A stretch of DNA of 64,000 bases from Rikenellaceae bacterium (GTDB taxonomy: Bacteria > Bacteroidota > Bacteroidia > Bacteroidales > Rikenellaceae), in NCBI GenBank assembly GCA_015060115.1, contig SUZB01000008.1, positions 1 to 64,000 on the forward strand, in the 5' to 3' direction. Within the stretch, counting starts at the first letter, position 1; each line of letters opens with the position of its first letter. The notes below the pieces were generated by a model that was given only the letters and a program-made list of their open reading frames with translations, ran no database searches and was not told the origin of the DNA. Shown here piece by piece: positions 23,945 through 32,865 of the stretch. The position numbers and the translations under genes are program-made.

Positions 23945-25687
23945 TTAGAACGAGAGTGTAAGAGCAAGGTTTACACCTGTGTAAGCGGGCTGGAAGCGGC
24001 AAACACCACCTGAGCAAACATAACCTGCGCGGTTACGACCGTAAGAGAGCTGTACACGGAGGCTGTTGTGGGTGAAGCTACCACCAACCTGATAGTAGTG
24101 CAAGAGCTTGTGCTCCATCTCGTAGGTCTCAAGGTTCATATAGTAGTTGCCATAAGCGCCATCCTGCATCTTCTCGCAGTTCCACATATCGCTAACATAG
24201 AAGCTGAACTTGGGAGCGAAGTTGTACTCAACAGTTGCTGCTACCCAGTCGCCCTCATAGTCCTCAGATGTCAAGTACTGTGCCTCGAAACGCAAAGAGT
24301 GCTTCTTGTTAATCTTGTAGGTTACATCACCCACGAAGATGTGTGAACGGCAGTAGTGAGCTGAGGGTGAGTCGAAGTGGTTGATCTCCTCGTCCCAACG
24401 CTGGAATGAGTAGAGGAAGGTAGTCTTTACAGACTTATTCCACTGGCGCTCAACATCGAAGTTGAAGTCAATCCATACATTGCGACCCTCCATATCCATG
24501 TCCATAATCTTGTTGTGGTGATCGATGGTGTTGAACATCGAGAAGTTAGCGTGGAAATTCCAATACTTGCTACGCACCTTGGGGTTACGCAACGAGTAGT
24601 AGAGGTCGATCTGGCCACCAATCTCACCGCCTGTGTGAACGCTTGCACCACGATAGGGGTTGAGGTTAGCGAGTGAGTAGGTGTGCTGACGAGTGAGCAA
24701 AGGAATGTAGTTGATGGTGTTACCACCGCCAATGCCCAAGGGTCGGAAGTCGATGAAGGTGGTCATATTCTCCTGACGGCGGAAGGTTGCCGATGCCGAG
24801 AAACGCTTGTAGTTGTAACCAAGGTCGATGTTGATAACATTACCCTTAGCAGCATCGAGTGTGGGGTTGTAGATATCATCGTTGAGCTTCTGAACATACT
24901 CACCACGCAACGATACACCCTTATACTCGAAGTTGGCACGAGCAGAGATCATATTGAGAACATCGCTCTTAACGCCCTGAGCGCCAAACAACAACTGCTC
25001 CAAATCCAAATGGGGATACTCGATGTGAGCATTCTTCTGGTAGCGACCTACATAGCTTGCCTCAACAGATACCAAGCCATCGTACCAACCAGCCATATCT
25101 GAGATTGAGAGCGAGAGATCAGCACCCCAGATAGGGTTGTTAGAACGAATGTCGTAGAGGCGAGGCACACCTGCCAACACCTTAACATTCACCATATTGT
25201 TGAAGTTGTAGTAGGCACGACCACCGGCCAACGAGTTGTTGAAGCCGAGGTTGCGGTCCTCATAGGCACGGAAGATAAGACCGTTACCAAACTGGTCGTA
25301 AATATCACCAAGGCGAACACCCCAGTTCTGATCCTCCCACTGAACATACTTCGAGAAGAATGCAGTGAGCTTAGAGTCGCGCTGCTGATAGGTGTAGAGG
25401 TCGTAGCCATAGAGACCGGGGAGGTAGCCATCGAGCTGGATACCTGCCGAGAAACGACCGAGGGTGTAGTCTACCTTGAGGAAGTCGTTAGAGCCGAAGT
25501 CGCCACGCTTGCGCTCCTCAGGCTTGATAAGACCAACCTCCTCCAATGATTTGTCGGGAGTGTAGTAGGTGTTGTTGCTCTCCAAAGCAATAGAAATCTG
25601 ACCCTCACCAACCTTAATCTGTGCCGAGGCCTCCTCAATGGCAAACACTGAAGCCACAGCTACTAAAACGAGTAAAAATTTCTTCAT
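23945..25687 (-). CDS. DUF6029-like outer membrane beta-barrel protein
   Basis: A 580-residue exported protein with a signal peptide that ends at EEASAQ (residue 22). The rest is rich in alternating aromatic and polar residues (YYFNNMVNVKVLAG, FHANFSMFNTIDHHNK, LRFEAQYLTSEDYEGDW), a pattern of an outer membrane beta barrel, and it ends in a hydrophobic strand NLALTLSF with terminal Phe. This fits the family I know as DUF6029. No function is established. It lies between the TlpA-like gene and two Omp28 genes and may be their outer membrane partner. No enzymatic motif was found. Confidence 0.75.
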   Translation of the reverse strand: MKKFLLVLVAVASVFAIEEASAQIKVGEGQISIALESNNTYYTPDKSLEEVGLIKPEERKRGDFGSNDFLKVDYTLGRFSAGIQLDGYLPGLYGYDLYTYQQRDSKLTAFFSKYVQWEDQNWGVRLGDIYDQFGNGLIFRAYEDRNLGFNNSLAGGRAYYNFNNMVNVKVLAGVPRLYDIRSNNPIWGADLSLSISDMAGWYDGLVSVEASYVGRYQKNAHIEYPHLDLEQLLFGAQGVKSDVLNMISARANFEYKGVSLRGEYVQKLNDDIYNPTLDAAKGNVINIDLGYNYKRFSASATFRRQENMTTFIDFRPLGIGGGNTINYIPLLTRQHTYSLANLNPYRGASVHTGGEIGGQIDLYYSLRNPKVRSKYWNFHANFSMFNTIDHHNKIMDMDMEGRNVWIDFNFDVERQWNKSVKTTFLYSFQRWDEEINHFDSPSAHYCRSHIFVGDVTYKINKKHSLRFEAQYLTSEDYEGDWVAATVEYNFAPKFSFYVSDMWNCEKMQDGAYGNYYMNLETYEMEHKLLHYYQVGGSFTHNSLRVQLSYGRNRAGYVCSGGVCRFQPAYTGVNLALTLSF

Positions 25688-25795
25688 CTGTTAGGTTTTA
25701 CGCTAAATTAGTACTCTAATTTTTTTGTTTCTATTCTACCGCAACGGGAGTTGCGGTTACCCACAACTCCCTATGCCGTAAACATCTCTTGTAAA

Positions 25796-26272
25796 TTACT
25801 TCAAAGCCTTGATCTTCTCGAAGAGCTCCTGCTCGCTACCAGGGGTATAACCTGAGTGCGAGTATACGATGTTACCCTTGCCATCAACGATGAAGGTGTG
25901 AGGTGTGAGGCTCACATTCATAGCACGCTTGAAGTCCTGATTCTTGTCGAAGAGGCATACATAGCCGTCCCAGTTGTTGACCATACCGCGAGCACGGCTT
26001 ACCGAACGAGCGTCATCTACAGATACGGCTACTACCTTGAAGTCAGCCTCCTCCAACCACTCGTCGAGGTTAGAGTAGATGGCGTTAAGCTCCATAATAC
26101 AGGGCTTGCAGGTAGTTGACCAGAACGAGATAATCATAGGAGTGCCATCTACAACAGACTTGGTAGATACAACCTTACCCTCCTGGTTCTCAATCTTTAC
26201 ATCGGGCAACTGCTGTGCCGATACGCTTACGCCAACAAACAAGGCAGCAAGCAAGAACAACATCTTTTTCAT
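25796..26272 (-). CDS. TlpA-family thioredoxin-like protein
   Basis: A 158-residue exported thiol-disulfide protein. Residues 1-19 form the signal peptide (VGVSVSAQ). The redox active site is FWSTTCKPC, with Cys55 and Cys58, and the cis-proline region is SLTPHTFIVDGKGNIVY near 120. The frame continues upstream, but the ATG at 26272 gives a clean signal peptide. It heads the operon with DUF6029 and Omp28 proteins and could supply or remove electrons for their CGYC sites; this is inference. Confidence 0.88.
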   Translation of the reverse strand: MKKMLFLLAALFVGVSVSAQQLPDVKIENQEGKVVSTKSVVDGTPMIISFWSTTCKPCIMELNAIYSNLDEWLEEADFKVVAVSVDDARSVSRARGMVNNWDGYVCLFDKNQDFKRAMNVSLTPHTFIVDGKGNIVYSHSGYTPGSEQELFEKIKALK

Positions 26273-26485
26273 AGTTTTTAATGCAGTTTTAGTTAATAAT
26301 TTCAAATCCTTAAACGATAGGTCGATGCTCTTAGACACCTAACAAACGCCCACCAAATGTGGTTTCGTATAACCTTATCTATTATTTTGAGCGCAAGATA
26401 GTGATTTTTTAGCAAACCGCCACAACTTTTTGGCGATTTTTTAGGCGAACCGCCATAAATGAGGGGTGAAACGGAAAAGATTTAA

Positions 26486-26666
26486 GTTTTTAGTTGTTAG
26501 TTATTAGTTGTTAGAGTTGCGCTCCAAAGCGAGCGCAGATAGATATTAAGACCTTAGGACTTTAAGACCGTAAGACCTTACGAGGTCGGGTATCATTTTT
26601 CTTATTGGTCTTACTTATCCTAACGGTCTTACTCGTCTTAAACTAACAACTAACAACTAACAACTC
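26486..26666. repeat. Family R palindromic repeat array, copy 5
   Basis: This is the clearest complete copy: outer arm TTAGTTGTTAGTTATTAGTT, hairpin GTTGCGCTCC ... GAGCGCA, left units (TAAGACCT, TAGGACTT), core ACGAGGTCGGGTATCA at 26580-26595, right units (CTTATTGG, TCTTACTT), then AACTAACAACTAACAACTAA. It fills the gap between tlpA and rpoN apart from AT-rich DNA. Confidence 0.85.
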
Positions 26667-26669
26667 TCG

Positions 26670-28094
26670 TTATAGCTGTTTGCGCAGTCTTGCCACTGGA
26701 ATATCGAGCATCTCGCGGTACTTGGCTACGGTGCGGCGGGCGATGCAGTAGCCCTTGTCGCGGAGTATGTCCATCAGGTTTTCGTCGGTGAGCGGGTGGC
26801 GCTTATCCTCGTTCTCGATGCACTCCTCGAGGATTGTCTTAATCTCGTGGCTCGACACCTCCTCGCCCGTTACGGTCTGCATACCTTCCGAGAAGAGCGA
26901 CTTAAGGAGTATGATGCCGAAGTGGGTCTGAATATATTTGCTGTTTACCACGCGCGAAATGGTCGATACATCGAGGTCGGTGCGGTCGGCTATATCCTTC
27001 AAAATCATTGGCTTGAGCTTGCTCTTGTCGCCATCTTGGAAGTATTCGCGCTGGAAGTCGAGAATGGTCTGCATCGTGCGCATCAGCGTGTCGTGGCGCT
27101 GCTTGATAGCCGAGATAAACCATTTGGCGGAGTCTATCTTCGACTTCACGAACTGCACAGCCTCTCTATCTTCGGCCTTCACCGTGCCATCGGCAGCCAC
27201 CATATCCTTCATCATATCGCGATAACGGCGCGAGATACGCACCTCAGGCACACCCTTGGTGTTGAGCGAAAGGCGCATCTCGCCATCGCTATTGTCCAGC
27301 AGGAAGTCGGGCGTTATATATGGTGTGGTGTCGATGCCACCCTCGGTATAGAGGTTGCCCGGCTTGGGCGAGAGGGTGCGGATAAAGTCGATGGCCTCAC
27401 GGAACTCCTCCTCCGTTGTGCGCAGACGCTCCATAAGCCTCTCGTAGTGCTTCTTGGCAAAGGCCTCGAAGTGGTTGGTTATAATCTTGAGCGCCAAACG
27501 CTTAGGTCGTGTGTCGAGTGTCAGGCGGTTGAGTTGTAGGGTGAGGCACTCCTGAAGTGTGCGCGCACCAATGCCTGCGGGCTCCAACTCGTGTACGATA
27601 TGCAGGATGCGCTCAATCTCGGCAACCGACACATCTAATCCGCGCGTAAAGGCAAGGTCATCGGAGAGCGATTCCAAGTCGCGGCGAAGATAGCCATCAT
27701 CGTCGATGCTACCCACGATATATACCGCCACAAGAAGCTCCTCATCGGTTAGCGAGCGGAAGCGCAACTGCTCCACCAACGACTCGCTAAGCGAATGACC
27801 CTCAGTGATATATACGGGGCGTTGCTTGTCGTCTTTCGAGTAGTTGTTTATGCGTGCCTTGTACGCCGGCGTGTCGTCTTCCTTGCCGATATAGTCGTCA
27901 ACGGATATCTTCTCAGGGGTATCCTCCTCGCTCTTATTCTCGGCATCCTCCTCCAAGACGATATTCTCCTCAATCTCACGCTTGATGCGCTCCTCAAGTT
28001 GCATCGTGGGCAGCTCAAGCAGCTTAATCATCTGTATCTGCTGCGGCGAAATCTTCTGTTGCAGCTGGATAGTTTGTTGAAGTCGACTCGTCAT
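26670..28094 (-). CDS. rpoN: RNA polymerase sigma-54 factor RpoN
   Basis: A 474-residue alternative sigma factor that needs enhancer-binding ATPases to open promoters. Region I at residues 1-50 is glutamine and leucine-rich (RLQQTIQLQQKISPQQIQMI), followed by an acidic linker, the core-binding region, and a helix-turn-helix near 385. The C-terminal RpoN box reads ARRTVAKYRE, which contacts the -24 element. Length is typical. It lies downstream of asnS, separated by a strong terminator. No sigma-54 activator gene lies in this window. Confidence 0.95.
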   Translation of the reverse strand: MTSRLQQTIQLQQKISPQQIQMIKLLELPTMQLEERIKREIEENIVLEEDAENKSEEDTPEKISVDDYIGKEDDTPAYKARINNYSKDDKQRPVYITEGHSLSESLVEQLRFRSLTDEELLVAVYIVGSIDDDGYLRRDLESLSDDLAFTRGLDVSVAEIERILHIVHELEPAGIGARTLQECLTLQLNRLTLDTRPKRLALKIITNHFEAFAKKHYERLMERLRTTEEEFREAIDFIRTLSPKPGNLYTEGGIDTTPYITPDFLLDNSDGEMRLSLNTKGVPEVRISRRYRDMMKDMVAADGTVKAEDREAVQFVKSKIDSAKWFISAIKQRHDTLMRTMQTILDFQREYFQDGDKSKLKPMILKDIADRTDLDVSTISRVVNSKYIQTHFGIILLKSLFSEGMQTVTGEEVSSHEIKTILEECIENEDKRHPLTDENLMDILRDKGYCIARRTVAKYREMLDIPVARLRKQL

Positions 28095-28130
28095 ATCTTA
28101 CGCACACTAAATTATACCTTTGCTCTTTGA

Positions 28131-28166
28131 CATAAAAAACGGTCGGCCAGGTGGGCCGGCCGTTTG
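28131..28166 (-). terminator. Terminator of asnS
   Basis: Read leftward, AAACGGCCGGCC pairs with GGCCGACCGTTT (one G-T pair) across CACCT, followed by TTTTTTAT. It lies 16 nt past the asnS stop and before rpoN. Confidence 0.9.
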
Positions 28167-28181
28167 TGGGGCACTCGGTGT

Positions 28182-29570
28182 TTAGAACTCGGCGTTCTTT
28201 GGAGTACGGGGGAAGGGGATAACATCGCGGATGTTGCCCATACCCGTAACAAACAGAAGCAAGCGCTCAAAGCCCAAACCGAAGCCTGAGTGAGGTGCCG
28301 AACCCCAACGACGAGTGTCGAGGTACCACCAAAGCTCCTTACGGCTCATACCCAACTCATCGACTCTTGCACAAAGCTTGCCAAAGTCTGCCTCACGCTC
28401 CGAACCACCGATAATTTCGCCAATCTGGGGGAAGAGAACATCCATTGCACGCACGGTCTTGCCGTCGTCGTTCTGCTTCATATAGAATGCCTTAATCTCC
28501 TTGGGATAGTTGATAAGGATGACAGGGCGCTTGAAGTGCTCCTCAACGAGGTAGCGCTCGTGCTCCGACTGAAGGTCGCAACCCCAGTCGCAGGGGAACT
28601 CGAACTTCTTGCCCGAAGCCTTCAAAATCTCGATACCCTCGGTGTAGTTGAGGCGCACGAAGTCGTTGTCCAAGACGAACTGGAGGCGCTCCAAGAGGCC
28701 CTTGTCCCACATCTTGTTCATAAACTCGAGGTCTTCGCGGCAGTTCTCCAAGGCGTAGCGAATAAGGTACTTGAGGAAGTCCTCGGCGAGGTCCATATCG
28801 TCCTGCAACTCGTAGAATGCCATCTCGGGCTCAATCATCCAGAACTCTGCCAAGTGGCGGGGGGTGTTAGAGTTCTCGGCACGGAAGGTGGGGCCAAAGG
28901 TGTAAATCTGGCCGAGAGCCAAAGCGCCAAGCTCACCCTCCAGCTGACCCGATACGGTGAGGCTACAGGGCTTGCCGAAGAAGTCCTGAGTGTAGTCTAC
29001 CGTGCCATCCTCGTTGCGGGGAGGATTTTGCATATCGAGGGTCGATACATTGAACATCGCACCGGCACCCTCGCAATCCGAGGCGGTGATAAGCGGTGTA
29101 TGCAAGTAGTAGAAACCCTTGTCGTTGAAGTACTTGTGGATAGCGTATGCCATAGCGTGGCGAATACGCAACACAGCGCCAAAGGTGTTGGTACGGGGAC
29201 GCAAATATGCGATGTCGCGCAAGAACTCCAACGAGTGGCCCTTCTTCTGCAAGGGGTAGCTCTCAGGGTCGGCAGTGCCGTAGATCTCAATCTTCTCGGC
29301 CTGAACCTCTACGCCCTGACCCTGACCGAGCGATGCAACGAGCTTACCATCAACTCTTAAGCAAGCGCCTGTGGTAACGCCCTTAAGCTCAGCCTCGTCA
29401 ATCTTCGCAAGGTCGACAACAATCTGAATATTTGCCACGCACGAACCATCGTTGAGCGCGATAAATGCTACATTCTTGTTGCCACGCTTGGTGCGTACCC
29501 AGCCCTTTACGGTGATCTCTCTACCGTCGCCCTCCATCTTGAGGATATCGACAATTCGGATAAGTTTCAT
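28182..29570 (-). CDS. asnS: Asparaginyl-tRNA synthetase
   Basis: A 462-residue class IIb synthetase. The N-terminal OB-fold (residues about 15-105, [23 protein letters not shown]) binds the anticodon. Motif 2 is [24 protein letters not shown] near 210-235, where the absence of the aspartyl-type residue pattern supports Asn specificity. Motif 3 is [27 protein letters not shown] at the C terminus. A TAACTTTG promoter box lies at 29640-29647 on the same strand. Confidence 0.95.
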   Translation of the reverse strand: MKLIRIVDILKMEGDGREITVKGWVRTKRGNKNVAFIALNDGSCVANIQIVVDLAKIDEAELKGVTTGACLRVDGKLVASLGQGQGVEVQAEKIEIYGTADPESYPLQKKGHSLEFLRDIAYLRPRTNTFGAVLRIRHAMAYAIHKYFNDKGFYYLHTPLITASDCEGAGAMFNVSTLDMQNPPRNEDGTVDYTQDFFGKPCSLTVSGQLEGELGALALGQIYTFGPTFRAENSNTPRHLAEFWMIEPEMAFYELQDDMDLAEDFLKYLIRYALENCREDLEFMNKMWDKGLLERLQFVLDNDFVRLNYTEGIEILKASGKKFEFPCDWGCDLQSEHERYLVEEHFKRPVILINYPKEIKAFYMKQNDDGKTVRAMDVLFPQIGEIIGGSEREADFGKLCARVDELGMSRKELWWYLDTRRWGSAPHSGFGLGFERLLLFVTGMGNIRDVIPFPRTPKNAEF

Positions 29571-29639
29571 ACTTCTATTTCGTTTTATTCGTTTGTATCA
29601 TCGGGGTATATCTGCCATATAGTATGGCCGATAATCGTG

Positions 29640-29647
29640 CAAAGTTA
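29640..29647 (-). promoter_or_regulatory. -7 promoter box for asnS
   Basis: Read leftward TAACTTTG, about 70 nt before the asnS start. A second box, TATTTTTG at 29689-29696 on the + strand, faces the GH2-like gene. Confidence 0.5.
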
Positions 29648-29721
29648 CTAATTTTTTTGCAAACGATTGCTAATTGTGCAGTTTTTTGTATTTTTGTGAT
29701 ATTTAATAATGTATTGATGCT

Positions 29722-31050
29722 ATGAAAACCTATAGATATTCCGCACTTTTGCTCGCCTTTGTGGCTCTTTTTTTGCCCGTTGTTGCCGAGGCTCAAGCCC
29801 GCATTGCCCGCACCGAGTTTCTCACCTACGACAAGCGCGAGGATGCCAAGCGCGATATTCGCACCAATATAGACAAGCATATCGCCTTTCGCCCAGAGTT
29901 GCAGTTCGAGGCCGAGGAGGGTGCTGTGCGCCGTGTCTATGAGCAGCATATCGAGGTGCCCGCATCGTGGAACGACTACAACGCCTACCTCCATATCGAG
30001 AGCGTGGGTGCTGACTTTACTATCTTTGTGAATGGCAAGCAGATAACAGCGCCTATCGACCAGTTTACCCCTACCGACCTCTTTATCTCGCCCTACCTCG
30101 ATCAGGGCTACAATGTCGTGGCTGTTGTCGTTGTCGAGGAGCCATATATGGCGCTCCTCGATGAGACCCTTCAGGAGGCTCAGCGCGAGCAGTTTCAGAA
30201 TAGCTATATCTTCGCTCAGCGCCGTTTGGGTATCTACGACTTCAATGTGCGCCTTGTGCCCGACTCGTTGGAGCGCTTTGCGCAGTTGAGGCTCGATATA
30301 CTCGCCACTAATGACTTCTCTACCCCTGAGACTATCGAGGTGGGCTACGACATCTACGCCCCCGATGGCAAACTTATGGAGTATAGCGTCAATGACTACC
30401 CTATGGAGGGTCATTCGCGCGATACTATATCTTTCAGACCTTGGATTTATAACTCCAATCCCAACCGTTGGTCGCCCACAAATCCCAAGCTCTACGACCT
30501 TACGCTATATATCAAACTGAGTGGTATTTTGCGTGAGTATATCCCCCTCAAGGTGGGCTTTGTGGAGTATGGCTACAGCGAGGCTGGCGAGATTACGGCC
30601 TTTGGTAAGCCATTGACACTTAGCAAGGAGCGCTACAATGCCGCTAAGGATAAGGCTACTACGGAGCGTGAGATTAGGTCGCTCAAGCAGCGTGGCATCA
30701 ACTGCCTCGTGCCTCAGTATCCTCAGCCCGACTGGTTCTACGATATTTGCGACCGCGTGGGCATCTATGTTATCGACTGTGCAGCGCTCTCTTCGCCCTC
30801 GCGTGGCGACGACCGCTCGGTGGGTGGCACGCCGGCTAACGCCCCTGAGTTGGAGAGCGACTATCTGCGCCGTGTCGAGACAATGTACCACCGTGCGCAG
30901 AACCACTGCTCTATTATCGCCTTCTCGTTGGGTGGCGATGCCGGCAATGGATATAATATGTATCGTGCCTACGAACTCCTTAAGTCGAAGGGCGACAGCC
31001 GAGCTATTATCTACGAGGGTGCAGACGGCGAATGGAATAGCGATTTATAA
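29722..31050 (+). CDS. GH2-like protein, short and probably inactive
   Basis: A 442-residue exported protein with a signal peptide (residues 1-25, ending VAEAQA). It follows the glycoside hydrolase family 2 order: a jelly-roll sugar-binding domain (about 55-195), an Ig-like domain (about 195-285), and the first part of the TIM barrel. The family motif SLGNEAGNGYN, where Glu is the acid/base, is here SLGGDAGNGYN, with Asp406 instead of Glu. The chain ends at EGADGEWNSDL, just where GH2 enzymes continue to the nucleophile, so that half is missing. The last codons and stop are inside family E copy 5. It could be a decayed enzyme or a binding protein. Confidence 0.72.
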   Translation: MKTYRYSALLLAFVALFLPVVAEAQARIARTEFLTYDKREDAKRDIRTNIDKHIAFRPELQFEAEEGAVRRVYEQHIEVPASWNDYNAYLHIESVGADFTIFVNGKQITAPIDQFTPTDLFISPYLDQGYNVVAVVVVEEPYMALLDETLQEAQREQFQNSYIFAQRRLGIYDFNVRLVPDSLERFAQLRLDILATNDFSTPETIEVGYDIYAPDGKLMEYSVNDYPMEGHSRDTISFRPWIYNSNPNRWSPTNPKLYDLTLYIKLSGILREYIPLKVGFVEYGYSEAGEITAFGKPLTLSKERYNAAKDKATTEREIRSLKQRGINCLVPQYPQPDWFYDICDRVGIYVIDCAALSSPSRGDDRSVGGTPANAPELESDYLRRVETMYHRAQNHCSIIAFSLGGDAGNGYNMYRAYELLKSKGDSRAIIYEGADGEWNSDL

Positions 31051-31168
31051 TGATAAGCACGCAGTTGCGGCATCGAGCTTATTCTGCTGAATGAGAAATA
31101 TTCTCTGTATGTCCCATCCAGCAGAATTGCGACTCGCTACCACAACTGCATACTTCTACTATAAATCG
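31041..31168 (+). repeat. Family E structured element, copy 3
   Basis: Terminal arms CGATTTATA / TATAAATCG. Helix 2 pairs GCAGTTGCGG with CCACAACTGC, helix 3 CGAG with CTCG, and the hairpin (31081-31127) ATTCTGCTG with CAGCAGAAT, around GAGAAATAT ... GTATGTCCC. All stems differ from the other copies but still pair. It contains the stop codon of the GH2-like gene. Confidence 0.82.
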
Positions 31169-31200
31169 TTTGCAGAGCTAAAGCAATAGTTGTTATATTT

Positions 31201-31674
31201 ATGAATATAGAGTTAATCGTTGTCGGCAAGACCGATATGAAGGAGGTTGAGGCGTTGGTGCAGATGTACACCAAGCGCATAAACCACTATGTAAAGTTCG
31301 CTATCACAACCCTTGCCGATGTGCGCAACACCAAGAAGCTCTCCGAGGCTGAGCAGAAGCGCCTTGAGGGCGACTCTATCTTGCGCCTACTCAACGACTC
31401 AGACCACCTCTTGCTCCTTGACGAGCGAGGTGCCGAGCTTCGCTCTATTGAGTTTGCCGATCTCTTGCAACGCCGTATGTCTGCCGGCACCAAACGCCTT
31501 GTCTTTGTTATCGGTGGCCCTTATGGCTTCTCAGATGCGGTCTATCAGCGTGCCAATGCTATGCTATCTCTCTCGAAGATGACTTTCTCGCACCAGATAG
31601 TGCGTGCCATCTTCACCGAACAGCTCTACCGCGCCTTTACTATCCTGCGTAACGAGCCATACCACCACGAGTAA
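31201..31674 (+). CDS. rlmH: 23S rRNA (pseudouridine(1915)-N3)-methyltransferase RlmH
   Basis: A 157-residue SPOUT-class methyltransferase that acts on pseudouridine 1915 in helix 69 of assembled ribosomes. The SAM-binding knot is seen in FVIGGPYGFSDAV near residue 102, and the C-terminal signature MTFSHQIVRAIFTEQLYRAFTILRNEPYHHE is highly typical. Length matches the family exactly, so the ATG at 31201 is right. A possible -7 box TATATTTA overlaps that ATG. The stop codon overlaps the first bases of a truncated family E element. Confidence 0.95.
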   Translation: MNIELIVVGKTDMKEVEALVQMYTKRINHYVKFAITTLADVRNTKKLSEAEQKRLEGDSILRLLNDSDHLLLLDERGAELRSIEFADLLQRRMSAGTKRLVFVIGGPYGFSDAVYQRANAMLSLSKMTFSHQIVRAIFTEQLYRAFTILRNEPYHHE

Positions 31675-31693
31675 TTTCTTGTGATAAGGGGTC
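31673..31693 (+). repeat. Family E element, 5' fragment only
   Basis: AATTTCTTGTGATAAGGGGTC matches the first 21 bases of copy 4 (37930) and then ends at a different repeat. It begins inside the rlmH stop codon TAA. Confidence 0.75.
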
Positions 31694-31699
31694 ATCTGC

Positions 31700-31975
31700 G
31701 CTTTACCCAATATACCCAATATACCCAATATACCCAGTGCTCTTTTTTAGACCTTAGGACTTTAAGACCTTAAGACCATTACGATGTCGGACATCATATT
31801 TTTTGTTATTGTCTTATTTTTTTAAGACCGTTAGGACTTTAAGACCTTAGGACCGATACGGAATCGGGCATCATTTTTTTGTTATTGTCTTACTTGTCCT
31901 ATCGTCTTACTTGTCTTAAATAATCTCTAATAACTAACAACTAACAACTAATAACTAATAGCTCTCTTCGCCCCG
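31700..31975. repeat. Repeat block after rlmH: 9-mer tandem and two R cores
   Basis: A four-fold tandem of TATACCCAA-type 9-mers (31702-31736) is followed by TAAGACC / TAGGACTT units, a core ACGATGTCGGACATCA (31781-31796), more units, a second variant core ACGGAATCGGGCATCA (31858-31873), right-arm units, and CTAACAACTAACAACTA tracts. Confidence 0.75.
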
Positions 31976-31991
31976 CATCTTTTTTGCTTTT

Positions 31992-32126
31992 GGGCGTTAG
32001 CCCGCAGACCTTGGTCTGCAACAAGCCCCTCCTTCTCAAAGGAGGGGTTTAGGGAGGATTGTATATATAGGTGGGGCAAATGCCCCACATCTTTTATAGG
32101 GCTATGCCCTATAAAAGATGTGGGGT
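31992..32126. repeat. Cluster of perfect hairpins
   Basis: GGGCGTTAGCCC then GCAGACC/GGTCTGC (32004-32019), CCCCTCCTT/AAGGAGGGG (32026-32047), GTGGGGCA/TGCCCCAC (32071-32088) and a perfect 20-bp-arm palindrome from 32083 to 32125 with a TAT loop. The last two overlap and cannot form together. Downstream, 32130-32520 is AT-rich with no gene or clear structure seen. Confidence 0.75.
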
Positions 32127-32523
32127 TGTCAGCTTTCACAAGTAGACAACCCCCACGGACACAAACAATTATTAACCTTTCTTACACTACTAAATATATC
32201 TCTTTTTCTAATCTTTTTTTAGCTATCTTTATTATTTTCTGGTGCAAATATAAAACCACAATTTCAATTTTGCAAATCAAAAATACTTATACGCCGATAA
32301 CGAAAACTTATATGCTGTTATTTTTTTCACACTAAAAGAAAGATATATTCAAATGGCCATAAAACTCATATTTTCGGCTATACACATAATGTTTTGGTAG
32401 TTAATTATTTACGATATAGCCCCACGCAAATGACTTGACCAATTTCGTCATGTAAAAAAATATAAAAAAAATATGTGAAAATGCGATTTTTTTTTTGAGG
32501 TGGGGTGTTGCTATTGTGGATAC

Positions 32524-32825
32524 TTAGGGTATTTTGGGTACTTTGGGTACTCTGCACTTTACCCACTATACCCATTTTACCCAGTGCTCTTTTTTAGGCC
32601 TTAGGACTTTAAGACCTTAAGACCTTTACGAGGTCGGGTATCATTTTAGTTGTTGGAGTTGTTAGTTTTTAGAGTTGCGCTCAAGGCGAGCGCAGTTAGA
32701 TTTTAAGACCTTAGGACCATAAGACCTTACGAGGCCGGGTATCTTTTTAGTCCTATCGTCTTATTGGTCTTACTTGTCCTAACATCTAAAAACTAACAAC
32801 TAACGACTAAAAACTAATAACTAAC
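32524..32825. repeat. Family R arrays, copies 6 and 7
   Basis: An inverted pair of 9-mer arms (GGGTATTTT... and TTTACCCACTATACCCA) precedes TTAGGCC/TAGGACTT units, core ACGAGGTCGGGTATCA (32628-32643), a TTAGTTGTTAG tract, a GTTGCGCTC hairpin, more units, core ACGAGGCCGGGTATC (32729-32743), CTTATTGG-type units and the closing AACTAACAACTAA arm. Confidence 0.8.
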
Positions 32826-32834
32826 GACTCCCTC

Positions 32835-32865
32835 TTTGAATTTTGCTCTTTTTTTCTTACCTTTG
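32835..32865 (+). promoter_or_regulatory. Promoter of the yebC-like gene
   Basis: TTTG at 32835-32838 and TACCTTTG at 32858-32865, 19 nt apart, match the Bacteroidota consensus. A 27-nt run of strictly alternating pyrimidine and purine (32872-32898) lies just after the expected start of transcription. Confidence 0.7.

Noticed and set aside
29575..30414. Long - strand frame of 279 residues opposite the GH2-like gene
   Set aside because: It mirrors the GH2-like coding frame, has no recognisable domain, and overlaps the asnS promoter region.
31702..31736. Tandem TATACCCAA units considered as a CRISPR array
   Set aside because: Units are 9 nt and contiguous with no spacers, and no cas gene is present in the window.
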